Of a stretch of 64,000 nucleotides of DNA, positions 42,301-53,176 are shown piece after piece; the stretch's first letter is position 1; each line of letters starts with the position of its first letter. Source of the DNA: DATAVB01 sp040414495 (GTDB taxonomy: Bacteria; Actinomycetota; Actinomycetes; Mycobacteriales; QHCD01); contig JBEDUI010000296.1 in NCBI GenBank assembly GCA_040414495.1, positions 16,463-80,462 on the forward strand. The letters run 5' to 3'. Made by a program: the position numbers and the translations under genes. The notes under the pieces are model-generated. The model was given only the letters and a program-made list of their open reading frames with translations. It did no database searches and was not told the origin of the DNA.

Positions 42301-43050
42301 CTACAACCCCGGGGTGACGCCTCCGTCCACAGCCAGCATGGTGCCGGTGATGTACGAGGCCGCGGGGGAGAGCACGAATGCGGCGACCCGCCCGAACTCG
42401 GCGGGTTCTCCGTAGCGACCGAGCGGAATGTTTCGCAGTTTGGCACTACGGGTGGCGTCGGACTCGGCAGCCGAGACCTCCCGTAGCCGATCGGTAGCGA
42501 TTGATCCGGGCAGCAGCCCATTCACGCGGATACCGCGCGGCCCAAATTCGGTCGCCATTGATTTCGCCACCATCGCCAGGCCCGGCCGGATGCCGTTGGA
42601 GATGGCCAGTTCCGGCCGCGCTGCGCGCACCGTCGAGGACAGTACGAAGGCGAGTGCGCCACCGGTCGGCAGGCTTTCGGCGACTTGACGGGCAAGGCGC
42701 AGCGCGCCGAGAAATACGGTGTCGAATGCCTGTCGCCATTGCTCTTCGGTGATGTCGGCCAGCGTGCCAGCCGGTGGTCCGCCGACGCTGATCAGCGCCC
42801 CATCGAGCCGGCCGAATTCGTCCTGCGCCGATTCGATGAGGCGTCCCGGCGTGGCCGGGTCGGCCAGATCTGCCACCACGCCGCGGGCCGAGCTGCCCAG
42901 CGCATCAACGGTCGCCGCGACCGATGCCGGGTTGGGCGAGGAGACGACCACGTGCGCGCCGTCGGTCACCAGGGCCTCGGCCCCGGCCCGGCCAAGCCCA
43001 CGCGTACCGCCGGTGACGAGATAGGTGCGGCCTGCTAGTCCAAGATCCAC
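42301..43050 (-). CDS. SDR-family oxidoreductase lacking the usual catalytic tyrosine
   Basis: The 249-residue Rossmann protein shows the NAD(P) motif VTGGTRGLGRAGAE, VADLADPATP, the strand LISVGGPPAG and the Ser strand ALAFVLSSTVRAARP, then a C-terminal GEPAEFGRVAAFVLSPAASYITG loop. The usual YxxxK is absent: the helix after the serine reads LAISNGIRPGLAMVAKS. A subgroup of SDRs shares this SN-x-x-R pattern. Whether it is catalytic is not known. It is convergent with the small HTH gene. Confidence 0.88.
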   Translation of the reverse strand: MDLGLAGRTYLVTGGTRGLGRAGAEALVTDGAHVVVSSPNPASVAATVDALGSSARGVVADLADPATPGRLIESAQDEFGRLDGALISVGGPPAGTLADITEEQWRQAFDTVFLGALRLARQVAESLPTGGALAFVLSSTVRAARPELAISNGIRPGLAMVAKSMATEFGPRGIRVNGLLPGSIATDRLREVSAAESDATRSAKLRNIPLGRYGEPAEFGRVAAFVLSPAASYITGTMLAVDGGVTPGL

Positions 43051-43281
43051 GCCGGGATCCTTCCGTACGCGATCCCGGCTGCGCTACGTCCGGACGCTGT
43101 GTGGTTCACTACTTCGGTGCATATGACGACGAGCCAGCTAACCGCCTGCGCGGTCGGCCTCGTCGTGCACTGTTGTTGTTGCCGCTGATCGCGCCTTTCG
43201 ACCGATCCGCAGGCCAGCCCCGTAGCTGTTCGCGCCGATGTGCGCAACGCCGGGGCGCGAAAATAGCGAGCGACAACACCC

Positions 43282-44097
43282 GTGACAATCTCGTTCTCCG
43301 AACCACAATCCACCGCCACCCTTAACGGCCGTACCGTCATCGTGCTGCACGCCCATCCCGACGATGAGGCGATCTTCACCGGGGTGACCATCCGCCGCCT
43401 CGCCGATGCTGGTGCGCGGGTCGTGATGATCACGGCCACCAACGGCGATCTCGGCGAGGAATTCGTCCCGCTGGGCGCCGGGGAATCGATCAGCGCCCGG
43501 CGTACCGCCGAATTGGAACGGGCGGCCGAGATTCTCGGCGTATCCCGGCTGATCCAGCTTGGCCGGCGCGATTCCGGGCTTCCCGGTTGGCCGGCCAATC
43601 AGCATCCGGACGCTTTGATGTCGGCCGATATCGACACGCTGGCGCGCACTGTCGCCGATATCGCGGCGACCGAGAATGCCGAAGCGGTCGTGCATTACGA
43701 CCGGCAGGGTATTTACGGGCACCCCGATCACGTGGCGGTGCACCGGATCGGCCGGGCGGCGGCCGACTTGGCTCGCGTGACCGCATACGAGTCCACTGTG
43801 GACCGTGAGCAGCTGCGCCTGGCCGATGGCCGTAAGCACCTCATTTACGCCGCATCCAAGGCGGTCCGGTCCGGTCCGATCGGGCACGTGAGCGCCGAGA
43901 TCACGCTGGCGGTCGCCGGCGAGGAACGCGACCTGCGCGCGAAACGGGCCGCGATCATCGCGCATTCCAGCCAGGTCCGGGATGAGGAATTGGCCGGACT
44001 GGACGGCTTCGCTCAGGCGTACGGGCTGGAGTGGTACGTACGGGTGGGGGCGCCGGCGCTGCTGGACGAGTTGGGCAACGCGCACATCGTGAGCTGA
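43282..44097 (+). CDS. PIG-L family deacetylase
   Basis: The 271-residue protein has the zinc-binding motif VLHAHPDDEAIFTG, TATNGDLGEEF, the helix RRTAELERAAEILGVS and the second metal histidines in YGHPDHVAVHRI. Such enzymes remove N-acetyl groups from GlcNAc-type substrates, for example in mycothiol or glycolipid synthesis. The substrate cannot be read from the sequence. The start is a GTG at 43282 and it precedes menD by 23 bases, possibly in one operon. Confidence 0.9.
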   Translation: MTISFSEPQSTATLNGRTVIVLHAHPDDEAIFTGVTIRRLADAGARVVMITATNGDLGEEFVPLGAGESISARRTAELERAAEILGVSRLIQLGRRDSGLPGWPANQHPDALMSADIDTLARTVADIAATENAEAVVHYDRQGIYGHPDHVAVHRIGRAAADLARVTAYESTVDREQLRLADGRKHLIYAASKAVRSGPIGHVSAEITLAVAGEERDLRAKRAAIIAHSSQVRDEELAGLDGFAQAYGLEWYVRVGAPALLDELGNAHIVS

Positions 44098-44120
44098 CCG
44101 AGTTTTGAGACGATGGCGTA

Positions 44121-45809
44121 ATGCCCGCCGCCGATATCCCTGAGTTGAATCCGTCGACCGCCCTGGCCGGCGTCATCGTCGACGAGCTGATCCGGAACGG
44201 CGTACGGCACGTGGTGCTGTGTCCGGGCTCGCGCAACGCCCCGCTGTCGTTCGCACTACACGCGGCCGACGCGGCCGGGCGGTTGCGGTTGCATGTCCGC
44301 ATCGACGAACGGTCGGCCGGATTCCTGGCGCTGGGGCTGTCCAAGGGGCTGGCGTTGGAGGGTCGCCGGGACGGGCTGGCCGCCGTCGTGTGCACCTCGG
44401 GTACGGCGGTCGCGAACCTGCACCCGGCCGCGTTGGAGGCGGCCCACGCCGGCGAGCCGATCGTGCTGCTCACCGCCGACCGGCCGACCGCGTTGATCGG
44501 CAGCGGCGCGAACCAGACCACCCGCCAGCACGGCATCTTCGAGCCGGTGGTGTCCACAGTGGACTTTCCCGAAGCTGAGGTACGGGCCGGCCAGAATGCC
44601 GTGTGGCGCGGGCTGATCAGCCGCAACCTGGGGCCGGCCCGGGTGCCGGTGCACTTCAACGTCCCGTTCCGCGAGCCGTTGGTGCCGGCGGGCTCCGGCT
44701 GGCCGGAGCCGTTGGAGGGTCGACCCGACGGCGGTCCGTGGACCCGGTTCGCCGCGCCGGGGGCGCCCGTCGGTGCGCCTCGTACGTTTCCGGCCCGCAC
44801 CCTGGTCGTCGTCGGTACCGCGCCATACCCGACCGCACGACAGGCAGGTGAGGTCGCGGCCGGGCTGGGCTGGCCGGTCGTGACCGAGCCGGGCGGTCGG
44901 TCGGGGGCGGCCGGCTCCGGCGCCGACATACTGCGGCACGGTGCCCTGCTGCTGGCTGGCGACCTGCCGGCGCGGCTGCGGCCGGAGGCGGTCGTGGTGG
45001 TCGGCCGGCCGACGCTGGGGCGGGGCGTGCAGCGGCTGCTGCGCGAGACCCCGCGGGTGCACGTGATCGACGATGCGACCGGTTACGCCGATGCGCAGTA
45101 CGTCGCGGCCAGCGTCGACCCGGAGCTGAACGCGGTCGCCGAACCGGACCCGGCCTGGTCGGCCGCTTGGCTGGCGGCCGACAAAATGGCGGCCTCAACG
45201 ATTGAGGCGCATCTGGCGGCCGAACCGTGGCCGACCGGCCTGCACGTCGCCCGCGATCTGGTCGTCGCGCTCCCGTCCGGGGCGGCGCTTTTCCTCGGGT
45301 CCTCGAACGTGGTGCGTGATGTCGAACTGGCGACCGAGCCGCGGTCCGACGTCGCGATGGTGGTCAGCCGAGGCCTGGCCGGGATCGATGGCAGCATCTC
45401 CACCGCCGCCGGCATCGCCCTGGCCTCGGGCCGGCCCGGCTACGCGCTGCTGGGCGACCTGACGTTCCTGCACGAGATCGGTGGACTGCTCATCGGTCCG
45501 AGCGAGCAGCGGCCCGACCTGACGATCGTGGTGCTCAACGACAACGGCGGCGGGATCTTCGCGCTGCTGGAACAGGGCGCGCCCGAATACGCCGCTGCGT
45601 TCGAGCGGGTATTCGGCACGCCGCACGACACCGACCTGGCCGCGCTGTGCGCTGGGTACGGCGTCCCGCACCGCCGGCCGCAGAGTGCGGCCGAATTCGC
45701 CGCCGCGATCCGGCCCGGGCCGGGGTTACGGGTTGTTGAGGTACGGGCAGATCGGGCCGGGTTACGGGATCTGCACGCCCGGCTCCGCGCCGCCGTCGTC
45801 GACCGTTAA
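44121..45809 (+). CDS. menD: 2-succinyl-5-enolpyruvyl-6-hydroxy-3-cyclohexene-1-carboxylate synthase
   Basis: MenD is a thiamine-diphosphate enzyme that joins isochorismate and a succinic semialdehyde unit in menaquinone synthesis. The 562-residue protein shows the N-terminal VLCPGSRNAPLSFAL, the activating Glu in HVRIDERSAGFLALGLSKG, SGTAVANLHPAALEA, and the TPP-diphosphate motif GDLTFLHEIGGL to LNDNGGGIF. Length fits. The stop overlaps the stop of the convergent hydrolase by 4 bases. Confidence 0.94.
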   Translation: MPAADIPELNPSTALAGVIVDELIRNGVRHVVLCPGSRNAPLSFALHAADAAGRLRLHVRIDERSAGFLALGLSKGLALEGRRDGLAAVVCTSGTAVANLHPAALEAAHAGEPIVLLTADRPTALIGSGANQTTRQHGIFEPVVSTVDFPEAEVRAGQNAVWRGLISRNLGPARVPVHFNVPFREPLVPAGSGWPEPLEGRPDGGPWTRFAAPGAPVGAPRTFPARTLVVVGTAPYPTARQAGEVAAGLGWPVVTEPGGRSGAAGSGADILRHGALLLAGDLPARLRPEAVVVVGRPTLGRGVQRLLRETPRVHVIDDATGYADAQYVAASVDPELNAVAEPDPAWSAAWLAADKMAASTIEAHLAAEPWPTGLHVARDLVVALPSGAALFLGSSNVVRDVELATEPRSDVAMVVSRGLAGIDGSISTAAGIALASGRPGYALLGDLTFLHEIGGLLIGPSEQRPDLTIVVLNDNGGGIFALLEQGAPEYAAAFERVFGTPHDTDLAALCAGYGVPHRRPQSAAEFAAAIRPGPGLRVVEVRADRAGLRDLHARLRAAVVDR

Positions 45810-46648
45810 ACGGCCACGAAGTCCCGTACCAGCTGCGCCAACCGCGTCGGCTGATCCAACGGAATCAACGTGTAGCTGTCCTCGACCTCGACCAGCCGCC
45901 CGTGCGGCAGCAGCTCGGCCAGCCGCCGTCCGTGCTCGGGCGGCATGACCCGGTCCTCACTGGCCCAGATCACCAGGCTGGGCGACTCGAACTTCGGCAG
46001 CTCGTCGGCCGCGCCCGTCAGCAGGCCCGGTGCGGCCGCGGCCGCCCGCAGCACCCGGACCGTGTCCCGCCGGATACCGCTCTGGCTCAGCACCGGCCGG
46101 ATCCAGCGGGCGGTGGCAGCGTCGCCGCGTTTGGTCAGCCAGCCAAACGCGATCGGCAGCCGGCGCAGTGTCCGTAACCGCATCTGCTGCATGAACGCAC
46201 CGAACAGGGCCGGTGGCAGCTTGCCGGTGAGCACCAGCGTCTTGCCGGTCAGCCCGGGCGGGAAGTTGTCGAACGCGTCGCAGGAGACGAGTACGACGCG
46301 CGCCACCCGTTCCGGTGGATCGCCCATCAGCAGCTGTACGAGCGCGCCGCCGGTGTCGTTGCCGACCAACGTCACGTCGTGCAGGTCGAGACGGTCAAGC
46401 AATTCAGCCACCAGCCGGGCAATACCGGGCAGCGACAGGTCGGCCTCGTCCCGTACTGGCCGCCGGTGCGCGCCCAACGGCAACGTCGGCACTACGCAGC
46501 GATGATCGGCGGCCAGGTCGGCCACCGTGGCGTCCCACAGCGAGGAATCCATCAGCAGTCCGTGCAGCAGCACCAACACCGGACCGGATCCGCTGTCCTC
46601 GTACTCGATCGTCCCGGCCGACAGCTCGATCGTTGGCATCGTGCTCAC
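45806..46648 (-). CDS. alpha/beta hydrolase with Asp nucleophile motif
   Basis: The 280-residue protein has an alpha/beta-hydrolase core: VLVLLHGLLMDSSLWD with the oxyanion HG, nucleophile elbow LVGNDTGGALVQ, acid strand VIWASEDRVMPP, and a cap region between about 130 and 210. The elbow reads GNDTGG, giving Asp instead of Ser at the nucleophile position, as in haloalkane dehalogenases and epoxide hydrolases. A clear C-terminal catalytic His is less certain. It overlaps the upstream hydrolase by 4 bases and shares its operator. Confidence 0.87.
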   Translation of the reverse strand: MSTMPTIELSAGTIEYEDSGSGPVLVLLHGLLMDSSLWDATVADLAADHRCVVPTLPLGAHRRPVRDEADLSLPGIARLVAELLDRLDLHDVTLVGNDTGGALVQLLMGDPPERVARVVLVSCDAFDNFPPGLTGKTLVLTGKLPPALFGAFMQQMRLRTLRRLPIAFGWLTKRGDAATARWIRPVLSQSGIRRDTVRVLRAAAAAPGLLTGAADELPKFESPSLVIWASEDRVMPPEHGRRLAELLPHGRLVEVEDSYTLIPLDQPTRLAQLVRDFVAV

Positions 46649-47571
46649 CCCCTCGCGGCGGTGGGCTCGGTCTGTTCCTGACCGAGCAGCGCCCGGCGCA
46701 GGAACGACAGCTCGGCCAGGACCGCCTGCTCGTGACCGCCGAGGAACGGCTCGTAATGCCCGCCGGGCATCCGGACCAACTCGGCGTTCGGCGCGCGATG
46801 CGCTGCCCGGACGGCGGGTGCCGCCAGCGCCGACTGGTCCTGATCGCAGACAAGTACGAGCAGCGGGATCCGTACCCGCGCCGCGTACCGTCCCGGCCGG
46901 TAGAAACCCAGCCGTAGCGCCGATCGGGCCGCCACCGTCTGCGTCCAGTCCGGATACCGGTCGGCCTGCAGCGCCTTGTCACCTTCGAGCGCGTCCGGGG
47001 TGCTGAGCATGGCGACCGTTCCGGGCGGGCCGACCAGCGGCACCAGGACCGGCCTGCGGCCGATCCGTCCGCCGAGCGTGTCGAGCACGCCCAGGGCGGT
47101 GAAGCGCAGCAACGCCAGTGGCCGCTGATGCCGGGCGAGGTTGCGCCCGGCGGCCAGTCCGTCGACGTTCGGGGTCTGCGCGATCGCGGCGGCGAGCCCG
47201 GAATTGTCCGCGGCCACGCGCAGGATGTGGCCGCCGGAGGCGGAGAAGCCCCAGATCGCGAGCTTGGCCGGATCGACGCCAGGCAACCTGCCGGCGTACG
47301 AGATCGCGGCTTGCCAATCGGCGAGCTGATCTCTGATCGGCAGCACCTGGCGCGGTTGCCCGCCGCTCTCGCCGATGCGCCGGTAATCGAAGGCCAGCAC
47401 GCTGAACCCGGCCTCGTGGAACCGGCGCGCGAACCGGTCGGTGCCCGGCTCCTTGGTGACGGCGAAGCCGCCGGCCATGATCACGCACCCGCCGTTGTCG
47501 CCCGGATAGTGCCAGGCGGCGCAGTCGGTGTCACCACTGATGAAACGAACCTTTTCCCGCTCTATGGACAC
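46645..47571 (-). CDS. alpha/beta hydrolase, Ser type
   Basis: The 308-residue protein has the alpha/beta-hydrolase pattern: VIMAGGFAVTKEPG for the oxyanion region, FDYRRIGESGGQPR, the nucleophile elbow WGFSASGGHIL with Ser, LLVLVCDQDQSALA for the acid and PGGHYEPF with the catalytic His. It resembles X-Pro dipeptidyl-peptidase-like or acetylxylan-type hydrolases of unknown substrate. A GTG at 47571 is preferred, since GGGGG lies 6 bases before it; a TTG at 47583 would add four residues. It is first in a two-gene operon with the Asp-type hydrolase. Confidence 0.85.
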   Translation of the reverse strand: MSIEREKVRFISGDTDCAAWHYPGDNGGCVIMAGGFAVTKEPGTDRFARRFHEAGFSVLAFDYRRIGESGGQPRQVLPIRDQLADWQAAISYAGRLPGVDPAKLAIWGFSASGGHILRVAADNSGLAAAIAQTPNVDGLAAGRNLARHQRPLALLRFTALGVLDTLGGRIGRRPVLVPLVGPPGTVAMLSTPDALEGDKALQADRYPDWTQTVAARSALRLGFYRPGRYAARVRIPLLVLVCDQDQSALAAPAVRAAHRAPNAELVRMPGGHYEPFLGGHEQAVLAELSFLRRALLGQEQTEPTAARG

Positions 47572-47591
47572 GTGGACCCCCAACGGTCGAT

Positions 47592-47613
47592 AAGTGAACC
47601 ACGAGGTTCACTT
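47592..47613. promoter_or_regulatory. TetR-type operator, 9-bp perfect arms
   Basis: AAGTGAACC (47592-47600) and GGTTCACTT (47605-47613) form a perfect inverted repeat with the spacer ACGA. It lies 20 bases before the hydrolase start and 71 bases before the divergent phosphotransferase start. The form is typical of TetR operators. The TetR gene at 48531 is the nearest candidate regulator. Confidence 0.65.
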
Positions 47614-47684
47614 TACGGCGACGGCGCTCGTTCCGCCGGGAAATTCGGGAGCTTCCCGGTCCGGTTCTCGGCCACAATCACGCG

Positions 47685-48527
47685 GTGACCTCGCCAACAC
47701 CGACCGTCCTCGCCCGTGACTACGGACTCACCGTGCAGACGATGACCGCGCATCCGGGCGGTTTCGAGAGCGAGTGTTGGATCGCCGACGACACCTGGTT
47801 CATCAAGCTGTGGCGCGATCCGGGGCAGCCGTCCGGTCTGCCGCTGCTCACCGAACTGGCCGCGCGCGGCCTTCCGGTGTCCGCACCGGTCCCGACGATC
47901 TCCGGTGCGTTGTCCGCGTCCTGGCAGGGACGCCCGTACGCGGTCTTCCCGTACGTTCCCGGCCGGGCGCAGTCCGAGGACGACTGGCCGCTGGTCGCCG
48001 CCGCGCTCAAGCAGGTGCACGGCCTGCGCGGCATCGACCTGCCGTACGCCACGATGGACGAGCCGGACATCCAGAAGCTGCGGGAACATACCGACCACCC
48101 GTGGATCCGCGACCGTAGCCAGGAAGTCCAGGGCGATATCGACCGGCTCGAGGGCGCCATCGCGCGCGCCCGCGCAGCCGACGTACCCATCGTCGTCGCT
48201 CATCTGGACTTCGGTGGCGCCAACGTGCTGATCGAGGACGGTCGGGTCGCGGCGATCCTGGACTGGGACCAGGCCGTGCTCGGTCCGCGTGAACACGACG
48301 TATGGATCGCGGCGGAACGGAAGCACGGCGCCGAATTCCTCGCCGCGTACGGCGCCCGCGATCTCAACCTCGACCACATCGAGTACGCCCTGCTGGCCCG
48401 GGCGCTGCGCGACATGGCCGCCCGCGTGCTGAGCGAGCGGGACCGGCCCGGCGTGGACACCTGGGGGTTCGACCGGATCGCCCGGCTGGAGTCCGATCTG
48501 GAGATGTTCCGGCCGTTCTGCCGGTGA
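47685..48527 (+). CDS. aminoglycoside phosphotransferase (APH) family protein
   Basis: The 280-residue kinase-fold protein shows a short N-lobe (ECWIADDTWFIKLWR), PYAVFPYVPGRAQ as hinge, the catalytic loop VVAHLDFGGANVLIEDG (APH form HxDxxxxN) and the metal motif AAILDWDQAVLGPREHD. Members phosphorylate antibiotics, homoserine-like or choline-like compounds; the substrate is unknown. The start is a GTG at 47685. It is divergent from the hydrolase pair and convergent with the TetR gene. Confidence 0.87.
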   Translation: MTSPTPTVLARDYGLTVQTMTAHPGGFESECWIADDTWFIKLWRDPGQPSGLPLLTELAARGLPVSAPVPTISGALSASWQGRPYAVFPYVPGRAQSEDDWPLVAAALKQVHGLRGIDLPYATMDEPDIQKLREHTDHPWIRDRSQEVQGDIDRLEGAIARARAADVPIVVAHLDFGGANVLIEDGRVAAILDWDQAVLGPREHDVWIAAERKHGAEFLAAYGARDLNLDHIEYALLARALRDMAARVLSERDRPGVDTWGFDRIARLESDLEMFRPFCR

Positions 48528-48530
48528 CTC

Positions 48531-49157
48531 CTAGGGCTGCGCCTCTTCCCGTTCCAACGCCCGCAGCAACGCCTTGAACCCGGCCCGCACGCCGGTCTCG
48601 TCGCCACTGGTCAGCCGGTCGATGAGAAAGCCACGCATCGCGGCCAGGATCATCTCGGCCACCTCGTGCTTGCGCTCGTCGGACCAGCCCGGCGGACAGA
48701 GCGACATCAGCGTCGGCAGGTACTGCTGTGAGGCACCCCGACCCAACGCTCCGTAGCGGACCGGGTCGTACATCATCAGCCCGATCGCCTGGTCCAGCAC
48801 CCGCGACTCCTCGCCGATGAGCGCCGGCCACACCGCGCCCACCCGTTCGGCCAGCGTCCGGCCGCCCGGGTCCTGGCTCATCGCGGCCAGCGCGTTGCCG
48901 ATACGTCGCTCGCGTAGCTCCAGGATCGCCTGGGCCAGCAGGTCGTCGGCCCCGTCGAAGTGGTACAGCAGCACCTTGTGCGTGGTGCCAGCCGCCCGCG
49001 CCGCCCGCCGCAACGAGAAGTCCACCAGCCCGTTGACCGCGAGGTCATCGGTGACCCGGTCGAGCAGCTCGCGGCGCCTGGCCTCACCGCGCGGCGTTCC
49101 GGCCGATCGCCGGTAGCCGACCCGGCGCAGCGAACCCTGTTCCGCGGACGCATTCAC
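48531..49157 (-). CDS. TetR-family transcriptional regulator
   Basis: The 208-residue regulator has a TetR helix-turn-helix at about residues 25-70 (GEARRRELLDRVTDDLAVNGLVDFSLRRAARAAGTTHKVLLYHF; key residues LRRAARAAGTTHKVLLYHF) and a C-terminal ligand domain. The GTG at 49157 starts it. It lies downstream of acn on the same strand, as Rv1474c does beside acn in mycobacteria, where it has been linked to aconitase control. A hairpin separates it from acn. It is also the nearest regulator to the palindrome at 47592. Confidence 0.88.
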   Translation of the reverse strand: MNASAEQGSLRRVGYRRSAGTPRGEARRRELLDRVTDDLAVNGLVDFSLRRAARAAGTTHKVLLYHFDGADDLLAQAILELRERRIGNALAAMSQDPGGRTLAERVGAVWPALIGEESRVLDQAIGLMMYDPVRYGALGRGASQQYLPTLMSLCPPGWSDERKHEVAEMILAAMRGFLIDRLTSGDETGVRAGFKALLRALEREEAQP

Positions 49158-49205
49158 CCAGCCAGCATCTCACTGACCGAAACCGCCAGTAGCTGACACG
49201 GCAAA

Positions 49206-49239
49206 GCGCCGCCCACCCCCGGCCAGGGATGGGCGGCGC
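49206..49239 (-). terminator. hairpin terminator of acn
   Basis: GCGCCGCCCA (49206-49215) pairs with TGGGCGGCGC (49230-49239). On the minus strand CTTTG follows the stem. It lies 11 bases beyond the acn stop codon and before the TetR gene, so read-through is probably partial. Confidence 0.65.
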
Positions 49240-49250
49240 AATGGATGCGA

Positions 49251-51977
<2,727 letters not shown>

Positions 51978-52287
51978 GGGAAAACTCCTCTCAGCCGGTG
52001 GCCTCCATCCTTCCGTAATGTGGCGCGAAGCGGCGCTGCGGGTCGGTACCGGTCAATGTGACGTTGGTCGGCTCGCCGCGACCTTTCCGCCGCATTCGGC
52101 GTTGCCCTTTTCATGCTGCCCGTCCAAATGCCGTTCACTCGTCAGACAACTGGGTCTGAAGCTGCCCTTCCGGGCAGAACTGGCGGGAAGCATTGGCGAT
52201 CCGGGTCGGGCATCCGTACTGTCGATGCCTTGACGTGCCGGCGGGGTGGCACGGCTGGGCGCGGACCGGGATGGCAGGTGACATGCA
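51978..52287. other. divergent region between acn and sirtuin gene
   Basis: This 310-base gap carries the promoters of acn (minus) and the sirtuin gene (plus). A small hairpin CTGCCC-TTCC-GGGCAG lies at 52162-52177. I see no other repeat, operator or gene. Confidence 0.45.
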
Positions 52288-53121
52288 GTGGCTACTGAGG
52301 TGCACGATGTCGCCCGGGCGGTCGAACTAGTTGGCAGCGCCGAGGAGATAACGGTCCTGTCCGGTGCCGGCATCTCCACCGACAGCGGCATCCCCGACTT
52401 CCGCGGACCGGCCGGCCTGTGGACCCGCAATCCCGGCGAGCAGCGGCTGTCCAGCCTGCAGGAGTACGTGGCCGACCCGCAGTTGCGTCGTACCTCGTGG
52501 CAGCGGCGCCGGGAACATCCGGTCTGGGCGGCCGAGCCGAACGCCGCCCACCACGCCCTGGTCGACCTGGAACGCCGTGGCCGGCTGCGCACGATCGTCA
52601 CGCAGAACATCGACGGACTGCATCAACGGGCCGGCAGTGACCCGGCCCTGGTACTGGAACTGCACGGCACCATGCACGCGGTCGTCTGCCTCGACTGTGG
52701 CGAGCGCACCCCGATGAGCGAGGCGTTGGCGCGGGTCGAGGCCGGCGAACCCGATCCGGCCTGCCTGCGCTGCGGCGGCATTCTCAAGTCCGCGACTGTC
52801 TCGTTCGGACAGCCGTTGGACCGGGGCGTGTTCCGGGCCGCGGCATGGGCGGTGAGTGACTGCGATGTGCTGCTTGTCGTGGGTAGCTCGCTGACCGTCG
52901 AACCGGCCGCGGGGTTGGTACGGCTCGCCGCCGATTCCGGCGCCGGGGTGATCATCATCAACGCCGCCGCGACGCCTTATGACGCGGTCGCCGACGTGGT
53001 GCTGCGGGCTTCGATCGGCGTCACGTTGCCGGCGATCGTGGCGGCCAGTGGGCCGCGCAGAGGCGTTCGTGAGGATTCAGGCAAAACTTGGCAAGCTAAT
53101 CTTTGTATGCCGCCGTCGTGA
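52288..53121 (+). CDS. cobB: NAD-dependent protein deacylase (sirtuin)
   Basis: Sirtuins remove acyl groups from lysines with NAD. The 277-residue protein shows SGAGISTDSGIPDFRGP, TQNIDGLHQRAG, the catalytic H126 in ELHGTMH, the zinc cysteines C134/C137 (CLDC) and C159/C162 (CLRC), and VVGSSLTVEPA. The Tyr/Arg pair that marks desuccinylases is not evident. The start is a GTG at 52288. It is 1.2 kb upstream of an acyl-CoA synthetase that has an acylation-type lysine, and divergent from acn. Confidence 0.93.
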   Translation: MATEVHDVARAVELVGSAEEITVLSGAGISTDSGIPDFRGPAGLWTRNPGEQRLSSLQEYVADPQLRRTSWQRRREHPVWAAEPNAAHHALVDLERRGRLRTIVTQNIDGLHQRAGSDPALVLELHGTMHAVVCLDCGERTPMSEALARVEAGEPDPACLRCGGILKSATVSFGQPLDRGVFRAAAWAVSDCDVLLVVGSSLTVEPAAGLVRLAADSGAGVIIINAAATPYDAVADVVLRASIGVTLPAIVAASGPRRGVREDSGKTWQANLCMPPS

Positions 53122-53162
53122 ACAAAGGCTTGCGCTAGATAAGCGCTCGGGCGACGTCTGGG

Positions 53163-53168
53163 TAGAAT
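53163..53168 (+). promoter_or_regulatory. possible -10 of the PAP2 gene
   Basis: TAGAAT lies 8 bases before the ATG at 53177, close to the consensus -10, so the transcript may be nearly leaderless. A 5-bp inverted repeat GCGCT-AGATA-AGCGC lies just upstream at 53132-53146. Confidence 0.35.
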
Positions 53169-53176
53169 AATCGGCT

